Below the pieces are notes generated by a model. It saw nothing but the letters and a program-made list of their open reading frames with translations. It was not told the origin of the DNA and did no database searches. Shown here one piece after another: positions 14,779 through 21,255 of a DNA stretch of 30,068 nt. How positions within the stretch are numbered: the first letter of the stretch is position 1; each line of letters begins with the position of its first letter. The translations under genes and the position numbers were made by a program. The stretch lies in NCBI GenBank assembly GCA_002309155.1, contig DBXB01000071.1, positions 14,145 through 44,212 on the forward strand. Reading direction: 5' to 3'. This DNA is from Bacteroidales bacterium UBA1223. Lineage in GTDB: Bacteria; Bacteroidota; Bacteroidia; Bacteroidales; P3.

Positions 14779-17367
14779 ATGTCGAGACGGGTCTTAAGAT
14801 TATGTGTGCTGCTGGTGTTGTCCCTTTGTGTTCAACCAGTGATGGCACAAAAGGGTAAAGTCAGTGGAAGGGTTATAGATAAAAAAAGTGGTGCCGCAGT
14901 GGAATATGCCTCCGTGGTGCTGCTCAATCCGCAGGATTCCAGTATGGTAAAAGGCGTGGGGGCCGCTACCGCCGCCAACGGCAGTTTCACACTGACGGCG
15001 CCCTATGGCACATATCTTCTGCGTGTTACTTTCATGGGTTATACCCCATACTTCCATCAAGAAAAGATTGTGCTGTCGCAACATCATAACAATGTCCATG
15101 TGGGCAAGGTGTCGATTTCTCCTACATCGGCGGCACTCGAAGCTGTGGTTGTCACTGCCGAAAGATCGATGATGGAATACCAGCTCGACAAGCGTGTGGT
15201 CAATGTCGACAAGAATATTGTTGCCAGTGGTGGTACCGCCAGCGATGTCTTGGAACAGGTGCCCAGCGTGGCTATCGACAATGACGGCAATGTGACTCTC
15301 CGTGGTTCCGGCAATGTCAAGGTGCTTGTCAATGGTCGCCCCAGCGAGTTGCTTGCCTCCGACCTGGCCACCTTGCTGGAACAGATTCCGGCGACAACTG
15401 TCGAGAATATCGAGGTTATCACCAACCCATCGGCAAAATACGATCCCGAAGGCATGAGTGGCATCATCAACATCAAACTTAAAGACCGCACCGCCGGAGC
15501 TATGGGTCTAAATGGTGTGGTTAACGTAAATGTCGGAGCTCCCCTGCCTTTCATGGTGCCTGACTCGCTGGCGGCTATGAACTCTACAGGGAGATTCATA
15601 CCTACCGCCATGGGTAACATAAGTCTCAACTATACCACAGAGAAATACAATCTTTTCTTCAATGCCGACGCCGGTCTACGTCAGAGAGGCAACAAAGGAA
15701 CCTCCGACATTGAATACCTAGACAACAATCACAACCCCATTTCCCACTACGACATAGAGCAATATGGACTTAATCCTAACCGTATGGGTAGTGTGAAATT
15801 TGGTGGTGAATATTTTTTCAACGAGAAGAACAGCTTGTTGCTCTCGTATCAGTTGCGTGGCGGCATCCGTGAGAGGAACAATAACACCTTTGCCCATGAT
15901 GTCCTCTTCAACGACTCGATGCAATACAATCAGACCACCCAAAGCGAGAACAAGAATATCAATCATTCTTTCAATCTGCTGTATACTAAGAAATTTGATC
16001 GTAAAGATGAGGAGTTGACCTTCGATGCCACTTTCAGCACCCGCCATGTGAACGGTGAAGGAACCCAGGAACAGTTATATGCCAACACCATTGCCAATTA
16101 CGATAATTACTATATGCGTCTCAGCGAGACTGAGAACAGACATCAGGCGCTGAATATCAAGGCGAACTGGCTCAGACCGCTAGATGTCTTCTTTGGTAGG
16201 GAGGGATGGCGTCTCGAGACAGGCTATGAGGGCCGCATGGACTGGCCTGACCAGAGGGCGGACTATACCCGAGTGACATATCTTCCGTCGAATGATCTTG
16301 ATACAGCTTATGACGCACTCTCATCGACTCATTTCAACTACAGTCAGCAGGTGCATGCCATATATGCTACACTTGGAGGTAATCTCAACGACAAGTTCTC
16401 GCTTCAGGCTGGTCTACGAGGCGAATATTCGGCTATCTACGGAGAAGATATCAATCACCCCACCACAGATCCTATCGACAAATCATACTGGCAGATTTAT
16501 CCTACCCTGCACTTGTCATACAAAATTACTGATATGCAGAGCATGCAACTCAGCTACAGCCGCCGTGTGCGTCGTCCACATTTCTGGGACCTCAACCCCT
16601 ACCTCGACATTCGTGAGGGTAATCAGATGAGCTTCGGTAATCCTAACCTCGACCCGGAGTATACTAACGCCATTGAACTGAGTTATAACCTTGGCATCAA
16701 GAAGATAAATATTTTCACCTCTCTCTACTATCGTCAGACTAACAACATGATTACCCACTACGGTTTCATCTGGTGTCAGGACAGCGTGGCGCGCTACGCC
16801 TGGTGGGAACCATACAACTCGGAATATGATGGTTACCGCGCTTCGACGGGCCTTAACCTCAGCACTGGTTACAACTACGGCATGGAGTTTATCTTTGACT
16901 GGCAGATAGCCAAGTGGTGGAAAATCAATATAAGCCTTAATCTTTACAAAAGTCATATCGCCGGCACCGATCTTCTATATAACCAAAGCTCCGAATCGCT
17001 TCAGGCGAGTGGCAAATTCAGTTCGTTCATGAATCTTCAGAATGACTGGACTATTCAATTCAGTGGCCAGTACTGGGCTCCATGGAGCGACTTGCAGACT
17101 AGAATGGATCCTGGCTATTGGGTTGACCTGGCTGTGAAAAAGGATGTCTTCAGCAAAAGAGGTTCTATCAACCTCCGTGTCAGTGATGTCTTCTGCACAG
17201 GAGGGTGGGGCCATACCACAGAGAGTGATACCTTTAACCGTATCGTCAGTGTAAGACGGTTGTCGCCTACTGTCACCCTGGGCTTCAGCTGGAAGATCAA
17301 CAACGGTTTGAAACAGAAACCACAACAGCAAGAAGATGAGGGAGGTGATGACAGCATCGTCTATTAA
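14779..17367 (+). CDS. TonB-dependent outer-membrane receptor
   Basis: An 862-residue receptor. Signal peptide 1-23 (ending PVMAQ); carboxypeptidase-regulatory-like beta-sandwich about 24-105 (KVSGRVIDKKSGAAVEYASV, YLLRVTFMGY); plug about 125-225 (ASDVLEQVPSVAIDNDGNVT, RGSGNVKVLVNGRP, IEVITNPSAKYDPEGMSGII); then a 14-22-strand type barrel with YSRRVRRPHFWDLNPYLD near 610 and a C-terminal LGFSWKIN followed by an acidic, glutamine-rich tail. It belongs to the barrel group common in Bacteroidota that lacks a SusD partner, and indeed no susD gene is adjacent. The substrate cannot be told from sequence. The ATG at 14779 directly precedes the signal peptide; the open frame upstream overlaps the PAS gene. 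Confidence 0.93.
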   Translation: MSRRVLRLCVLLVLSLCVQPVMAQKGKVSGRVIDKKSGAAVEYASVVLLNPQDSSMVKGVGAATAANGSFTLTAPYGTYLLRVTFMGYTPYFHQEKIVLSQHHNNVHVGKVSISPTSAALEAVVVTAERSMMEYQLDKRVVNVDKNIVASGGTASDVLEQVPSVAIDNDGNVTLRGSGNVKVLVNGRPSELLASDLATLLEQIPATTVENIEVITNPSAKYDPEGMSGIINIKLKDRTAGAMGLNGVVNVNVGAPLPFMVPDSLAAMNSTGRFIPTAMGNISLNYTTEKYNLFFNADAGLRQRGNKGTSDIEYLDNNHNPISHYDIEQYGLNPNRMGSVKFGGEYFFNEKNSLLLSYQLRGGIRERNNNTFAHDVLFNDSMQYNQTTQSENKNINHSFNLLYTKKFDRKDEELTFDATFSTRHVNGEGTQEQLYANTIANYDNYYMRLSETENRHQALNIKANWLRPLDVFFGREGWRLETGYEGRMDWPDQRADYTRVTYLPSNDLDTAYDALSSTHFNYSQQVHAIYATLGGNLNDKFSLQAGLRGEYSAIYGEDINHPTTDPIDKSYWQIYPTLHLSYKITDMQSMQLSYSRRVRRPHFWDLNPYLDIREGNQMSFGNPNLDPEYTNAIELSYNLGIKKINIFTSLYYRQTNNMITHYGFIWCQDSVARYAWWEPYNSEYDGYRASTGLNLSTGYNYGMEFIFDWQIAKWWKINISLNLYKSHIAGTDLLYNQSSESLQASGKFSSFMNLQNDWTIQFSGQYWAPWSDLQTRMDPGYWVDLAVKKDVFSKRGSINLRVSDVFCTGGWGHTTESDTFNRIVSVRRLSPTVTLGFSWKINNGLKQKPQQQEDEGGDDSIVY

Positions 17368-17785
17368 CATACCGTTGAGGAAAAACGACGACGGTCGCCA
17401 AGAGATTTTCGACCCCGTGCGCCGTCGTTGGGTGCGACTCACCCCAGAGGAGTGGGTTCGGCAACAAACTGTCAGCATGCTTCATAGTCAGTATGGATAT
17501 CCATTGGAATTGATGCAGATAGAGGCGGCTATCACTGTCGCCGGTCTTACAAAACGTTGTGACATCGTCGTCTATGACAGTGATGTCAAGCCATTCATGA
17601 TTGTGGAATGCAAAAAGGAGTCGGTTCCATTAACTCAGAAGGTTGTGGATCAGGCCAGTCGGTATAATTTGGTGCTTCAAGTTCCCTATCTAGTGATAAC
17701 CAACGGAAGGCAGTTGGCATGTCTGGAGGTTGACAGCGCATCCAATTCGCTGCGTCAGATGTTAGATTTGCCACCTTATGAATGA
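17348..17785 (+). CDS. Stand-alone HsdR N-terminal (type I restriction nuclease-like) protein
   Basis: A 145-residue protein made up only of the nuclease-fold domain found at the N-terminus of type I restriction subunits. After a lead segment (RQEIFDPVRRRWVRLTPEEW) come CDIVVYDSDVKPFMIVECKK (about 71-90), giving the D-x(n)-E-x-K pattern of PD-(D/E)xK nucleases, and QASRYNLVLQVPYLVITNG. No helicase domain and no hsdM or hsdS genes are present, so restriction activity is unlikely; similar lone proteins are common in Bacteroidota with unknown role. The start overlaps the receptor gene by 20 bp (another ATG lies 12 bp upstream at 17336). Confidence 0.8.
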   Translation: MTASSINIPLRKNDDGRQEIFDPVRRRWVRLTPEEWVRQQTVSMLHSQYGYPLELMQIEAAITVAGLTKRCDIVVYDSDVKPFMIVECKKESVPLTQKVVDQASRYNLVLQVPYLVITNGRQLACLEVDSASNSLRQMLDLPPYE

Positions 17786-17904
17786 GTGAGAATAGTGGTT
17801 ATTATTATCTTCCCAAAAATGTAATTATTTCTGGAATGCCATTAAGCCTAAATTGGAAAAAATAGTTTACAACCATCAAAAAAATGATAATGTTATAATC
17901 ATAT

Positions 17905-17939
17905 AAACGACAGGATAATTTGAGCCTGTCGTTTTTTTT
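17905..17939 (+). terminator. Terminator behind the HsdR-N gene
   Basis: AAACGACAGG (17905-17914) pairs with CCTGTCGTTT (17925-17934), loop of ten bases, followed by TTTTT. It lies about 120 bp behind the stop at 17785 and immediately before the ECF promoter of the next operon. Confidence 0.9.
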
Positions 17940-17948
17940 AATAGTCGG

Positions 17949-17981
17949 TGTAGTTTTTTGTGTTTCTTTTACGTTATTATA
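17949..17981 (+). promoter_or_regulatory. ECF-type promoter of the sigma operon (site A)
   Basis: TGTAG (17949-17953), 18 bp beginning TTTTT, then CGTTATTATA (17972-17981). The same two blocks with the same spacing recur at 20025-20057. The CGTT core is typical of -10 elements used by ECF sigma factors, which often recognise their own promoter. The predicted start of transcription, about 12 bp after the C of CGTT, coincides with the ATG at 17984. Confidence 0.75.
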
Positions 17982-17983
17982 GT

Positions 17984-18451
17984 ATGCGTACGAACGATCC
18001 CTTTGATACCCTGCTTCACCGCTACCGTGGATTACTATTCACACTTTGTCGGCGGTATCAACGGCGAGGCACCACTGTGGAAGACATTCTGCAAGAGGCT
18101 ACGTTGGCGCTATGGATTAACCGCGAGCTTGTACTCTCTCAGTCGGTGATGCCTAAACAGGCGGCGTTGGTATGGAAGATAGCTCGCAACGCTATCATAG
18201 ACGACCTGCGACGGACACCGATTAACGAGGCGCTACCCGAAGGGTATGAGACAGCAGACGATGACCGTGGCAAAGTTCAGGAGTTGTATGAGCGTATTGC
18301 TATGCTACCAGAGCCAGACCGTACGGTGGTAACAATGCAGTTAGAGGGTTTCAGCTACGAGGAGATTGCCAATGCGCTCGGAATGACGGTAAAGAACGTT
18401 AGCGTGAAATTGGTAAGAATAAAAGATAAAATAAGAAAGGAATGGACATGA
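17984..18451 (+). CDS. ECF-family RNA polymerase sigma factor, probably autoregulated
   Basis: A 155-residue protein with region 2 at about 10-75 (LLHRYRGLLFTLCRRYQRRG, VEDILQEATLALW, then WKIARNAIIDDLRR) and region 4 at about 98-152 (LPEPDRTVVTMQLEGFSYEE, then IANALGMTVKNVSVKL). The ATG at 17984 is the first start after the promoter; the GTG at 17960 lies between the -35 and -10 blocks and cannot be transcribed from it. The mRNA would then be nearly or truly leaderless. The gene overlaps the next one by 10 bp (4 bp if that gene starts at 18448). The module downstream holds one membrane protein and three lipoproteins. Confidence 0.93.
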   Translation: MRTNDPFDTLLHRYRGLLFTLCRRYQRRGTTVEDILQEATLALWINRELVLSQSVMPKQAALVWKIARNAIIDDLRRTPINEALPEGYETADDDRGKVQELYERIAMLPEPDRTVVTMQLEGFSYEEIANALGMTVKNVSVKLVRIKDKIRKEWT

Positions 18452-18729
18452 TGACAGAACAGGAATTTGACAATTTGTGGCATCGGGCGGAATCGGCACC
18501 GCACGCCACTCACTTGATGGAGGAATACCCTTCATGGCGCCGTAGACAGCGTCGCGTCATAGGGGTGGCTGCATCGCTGGTGGCTGTTGTTGCGGTGGCG
18601 CTGCCAATGATGACCAATATGAAGCATTCGACTAATGAGGACAGCTATATTGCTGCTTATTGCAATCGGGCGGAAATGGCAGACCAATACTGGGTTGAAA
18701 TGGCCGACGCCTTATTGATGGATGCATGA
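18442..18729 (+). CDS. Single-pass membrane anti-sigma-like protein
   Basis: A 95-residue protein: cytoplasmic N-terminal part (1-36; EEYPSWRRRQRRV just before the membrane), one helix (about 38-57, VIGVAASLVAVVAVALPMM) and an outer tail of about 38 residues, acidic, ending in EMADALLMDA. Position directly behind and overlapping an ECF sigma gene, together with topology, points to an anti-sigma role; there is no zinc motif and no match I recognise by sequence alone. The counterpart at 5847 has the same organisation and a similar MAD-L ending. Starts at 18442, 18448 and 18451 are all possible; 18448 gives an ATGA overlap. Confidence 0.65.
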   Translation: MDMMTEQEFDNLWHRAESAPHATHLMEEYPSWRRRQRRVIGVAASLVAVVAVALPMMTNMKHSTNEDSYIAAYCNRAEMADQYWVEMADALLMDA

Positions 18730-19181
18730 GTAACGGTATAATGAAAATGAAGATGAAAAAAATATTATTGATATTATTATTGCCGCTGGCACTGATGACA
18801 GGATGCTCACATCGAGGGACACAAAGCGAAAGTGAGCTCTATCAGCGCTACGCCGCACAAAAAGACTTGAGGGTCGCGCAAATCAACGGATTCAAGCTTT
18901 GCGACACTGTGCGGGTTGATGTCGTTATGCTGCAGGCAGAGAATGAACAGGCCTGGTCACGGATGAAAGAGGAGTTTGACATCCGCGGCGATGAGGGAAC
19001 GGTCAGTTGGCTTGGCGAAGTTGACAATCCCACCAAACGTACAATATGGACCGGAGCTTCCATGATGCGTGTCATAGCGTCGCATAGCAAACACACTATA
19101 GGCTTTTACCGTGTCGACACTGAGGCGCAGTACGACGCCTTGATTGATTATCAATTGGAGAAAACAAAAAACAAGGAATAA
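18726..19181 (+). CDS. Lipoprotein of the sigma operon, unknown function
   Basis: A 151-residue lipoprotein: hydrophobic signal (KKILLILLLPLALMTGC) with the lipid cysteine near residue 27, then SHRGTQSESELYQRYAAQKD. The mature part is mixed alpha/beta, with VAQINGFKLCDTVRVDVVML and a later GTVSWLGEVDNPTKRTIWTG segment; no catalytic motif is visible. It overlaps the anti-sigma-like gene by 4 bp (ATGA) and is followed after 4 bp by another lipoprotein gene, so all four genes should be co-translated. A sensor or modulator for the anti-sigma protein is a reasonable guess from position. ATGs at 18741, 18747 and 18753 are alternative starts. Confidence 0.75.
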   Translation: MSNGIMKMKMKKILLILLLPLALMTGCSHRGTQSESELYQRYAAQKDLRVAQINGFKLCDTVRVDVVMLQAENEQAWSRMKEEFDIRGDEGTVSWLGEVDNPTKRTIWTGASMMRVIASHSKHTIGFYRVDTEAQYDALIDYQLEKTKNKE

Positions 19182-19185
19182 AAAA

Positions 19186-20007
19186 ATGAAAAAAGCAATA
19201 AGACTTACCTTATTTTTAATGGCATTGACGGTCACTTTTGTGGCTTGCGATAAACAAGAAGATCCTATTAACGGTGATAATAATGATAACAATGTCTATA
19301 CAGAGCGTCTCATTATATACACTGTTGGTAGCAATGAAAACCGCAGGACGCTGAATACTGAGTCAGAATGGGACTCTATGTTGGATCAGTTGTGCGACCA
19401 GGCATATAATGGCAACGAGGTGGTGTTTTACAATATGAACCAAAGCACTGGATTGCTTATTAAAGCCAAAGGCGCCGAGCCTAAAAACAGAACTATCACC
19501 ACCACAAACCGTGATGAGATAAAATCATGGATGAAGGAGATGGAAAAACAAGGTCTCACAGTACGAGTTACCTATGACGATGGCTCCGGCACTTGGCATG
19601 GAGAAGCTTACGCCACCGCACCGGCAGACAACACTATGGGTGTCCTAATAGGCACATGGCATTTCAACTGCATGGTCGTGTCGCAATTGGATCAGAATGG
19701 ACATTTGATTAATAGTAACCTTTATGAGCCTGAGGCGGGCGGTGGTTCAATGTATTACACCTTTTCAGAAAACGGTTCGGTGACATTGACGGTTAATGGC
19801 ATTGACGGTACCACGGCTACCGATAACGGGGTATGGTCACTCTCGGACGACGGTGTGCTTAGCAGTGAACTTCTGCCAAACGGTTTGGATTGGAATGTGA
19901 ACTGGATTACCCCAAACACGATGATTCTCTCGCATAACAATATTGGAACCGAGGAAGGTGATTTTTATTATCAACTTCAATTTGAATCTGTTAGTGGTGC
20001 TAAATAA
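19186..20007 (+). CDS. Lipocalin-like lipoprotein of the sigma operon
   Basis: A 273-residue lipoprotein. The signal ends FVAC (cysteine near residue 21), followed by DKQEDPINGDNNDNN, an acidic linker that resembles the surface-export signal. Residues about 35-145 form one domain (ERLIIYTVGSNENRRTLNTE, then DEIKSWMKEMEKQGLTVRVT). Residues about 150-270 look lipocalin-like: MGVLIGTWHFNCMVV, YYTFSENGSVTLTVNG, NGVWSLSDDGVLSSE and WITPNTMILSHN follow the usual order of beta-strands. Ligand unknown. The ATG at 19186 precedes the signal peptide and lies 4 bp after the previous stop. Confidence 0.8.
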   Translation: MKKAIRLTLFLMALTVTFVACDKQEDPINGDNNDNNVYTERLIIYTVGSNENRRTLNTESEWDSMLDQLCDQAYNGNEVVFYNMNQSTGLLIKAKGAEPKNRTITTTNRDEIKSWMKEMEKQGLTVRVTYDDGSGTWHGEAYATAPADNTMGVLIGTWHFNCMVVSQLDQNGHLINSNLYEPEAGGGSMYYTFSENGSVTLTVNGIDGTTATDNGVWSLSDDGVLSSELLPNGLDWNVNWITPNTMILSHNNIGTEEGDFYYQLQFESVSGAK

Positions 20008-20024
20008 TTTTTTTTCGGAGTCAC

Positions 20025-20057
20025 TGTAGTTTTTAGTCAGCTTTATACGTTATTATA
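20025..20057 (+). promoter_or_regulatory. ECF-type promoter of the last lipoprotein (site B)
   Basis: TGTAG (20025-20029), 18 bp beginning TTTTT, CGTTATTATA (20048-20057): identical blocks and spacing to the site at 17949-17981. Predicted start near 20060, giving a leader of about 50 bases before the ATG at 20109. No terminator precedes it, so operon read-through may add to its output. Confidence 0.75.
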
Positions 20058-20108
20058 AGCGAACAAGAAATTAAACATTTTAAATAATCATTAAATCAAT
20101 TTATCACA

Positions 20109-20654
20109 ATGAAGAAAAACATTTTTATCGCTGTTATCGCAGCCTTGATCCTCTCCTTCACAGCTTGTCAGAAAGATGATACCATCGTATCGGGTGACAA
20201 CAACTTTGCCGGCACTCCTCGTGTAAAATCTACCGCTGACCTTCACAACACCGACTGGACCTATAGCGTGACCTACTCCGAATTCCTTGGCACTATGCTG
20301 GGCATCGACGTCAGCTGCATGGGAGACTTCGAAGATGACACTCTGTCCTTTGGACTGAACTTCGACGGCACCTATGCTCATTTCTCCTTCCCTGATAATA
20401 TTGTGGCCTATGGTGGTGAAGAGGGTATGTTGGATCAGATCTACGGTGTCTCCTACAGCTATACATACGATGGCACTACTCACACCGGTTACCTCATTGG
20501 CGAAGCCGAGGATGAGAATGGAAATATTGTTCCCGCACAGTTGGAGTTCACCTACGACGACGCTACTGACGCAATCACTTTCGTTCTGCCGATGGTGTTT
20601 GCTGAGGACGGAACCCCTGTCAACCTCACATTGGTATTCCTCCGCAACGAATAA
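20109..20654 (+). CDS. Surface lipoprotein with its own ECF promoter
   Basis: A 181-residue lipoprotein: signal ending SFTAC (cysteine at 20) and the residues QKDDT behind it, which match the QKDD-type surface-export signal described in Capnocytophaga. The mature part is beta-rich and strongly acidic: NTDWTYSVTYSEF, TLSFGLNFDGTYAHFSFPD, YSYTYDGTTHTGYLIG, LEFTYDDATDAITFVLPMVF, LTLVFLRNE; the strand order is lipocalin-like. Codons are strongly biased towards C-ending ones (GACGGCACC, TTCTCCTTC), unlike the upstream genes of the module, which suggests high expression. It is the likely abundant output of the sigma module. Confidence 0.82.
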   Translation: MKKNIFIAVIAALILSFTACQKDDTIVSGDNNFAGTPRVKSTADLHNTDWTYSVTYSEFLGTMLGIDVSCMGDFEDDTLSFGLNFDGTYAHFSFPDNIVAYGGEEGMLDQIYGVSYSYTYDGTTHTGYLIGEAEDENGNIVPAQLEFTYDDATDAITFVLPMVFAEDGTPVNLTLVFLRNE

Positions 20655-20678
20655 ACTTTGTTGAGTTACGTTAACTTT

Positions 20679-20708
20679 AAGCACCGACCTTTAGTCGGTG
20701 CTTTTTTT
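20679..20708 (+). terminator. Terminator of the lipoprotein gene
   Basis: GCACCGAC (20681-20688) pairs with GTCGGTGC (20694-20701), loop of five bases, extended by AA/TT and followed by TTTTTT. It ends the second ECF module. Confidence 0.92.
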
Positions 20709-20714
20709 GATGTT

Positions 20715-20754
20715 CCCAATCGGGTGAAACTCAAAATGGTTTAACCCGATTGGG
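20715..20754. repeat. 11-bp inverted repeat between convergent genes
   Basis: CCCAATCGGGT (20715-20725) and ACCCGATTGGG (20744-20754) are perfectly complementary, with an 18-base spacer. Neither side has a run of T, so it is not a normal intrinsic terminator. It sits a few bases behind the aroK stop at 20758 and may protect or process the 3' end of that transcript. Confidence 0.5.
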
Positions 20755-20757
20755 GGA

Positions 20758-21255
20758 TTATTTCAAATGTTGGATTATCTGGTCAGCGGTGACGGTGACA
20801 CCGGAAAGAACTATATGCGCCTGTTTGTAATATGGAATGCGTTGAGAGAGGTGACGTTCTATATATTGTCGTCGTTCAGATTCGGTCATTCCATGTAATA
20901 ACGGGCGTTGTTTGTGCGAGTTTACAGCCCTTTGTATAATTTCATCCACACTCATTTCAAGGTATATGGCAATACCATTGTTGAGTATAAACCTAATATT
21001 CTCCTCGTTGCATGGCGTGCCACCGCCTGTCGATACCACGACATCGTCGATTGTGTGGGTTGAGTGTAGGATAGAACTCTCAATTATGCGGAACGCTTTC
21101 TCCCCATAGCGCTCAAAAATAAGAGGAATAGTAGTGTGATATTTGTTTTCGATTTCTTTGTCTGTGTCGAAAAATCGAAAACCCAGCAGTTTGGCTAGTT
21201 GTCGTCCCGTAGTGGTCTTGCCACTGTAGCTGTATCCTATCAGATATATCCTCAT
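20758..21255 (-). CDS. aroK: Shikimate kinase
   Basis: AroK phosphorylates shikimate at O3 in aromatic amino-acid synthesis. The 165 residues show Walker A GYSYSGKTT (7-15), the substrate aspartates in FFDTDKEIE (29-37), the GGGTP motif near 76, and a lid segment SHKQRPLLHG with the arginine that closes over ATP. Length is typical. I chose the ATG at 21255 because it overlaps the stop of the upstream peptidase gene by 4 bp (ATGA); the ATG at 21273 only adds six residues. It is the last gene of the leftward run that begins at 28458. The second shikimate gene, aroQ, lies at 28919. Confidence 0.93.
   Translation of the reverse strand: MRIYLIGYSYSGKTTTGRQLAKLLGFRFFDTDKEIENKYHTTIPLIFERYGEKAFRIIESSILHSTHTIDDVVVSTGGGTPCNEENIRFILNNGIAIYLEMSVDEIIQRAVNSHKQRPLLHGMTESERRQYIERHLSQRIPYYKQAHIVLSGVTVTADQIIQHLK

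Noticed and set aside
15084..15629. 181-codon open frame antisense to the receptor gene
   Set aside because: A shadow of the receptor's codon pattern; low-complexity S/T/L-rich translation and no domain.
17960..17983. GTG start for the second sigma factor
   Set aside because: It lies between the two blocks of the ECF promoter, upstream of the predicted transcript start.
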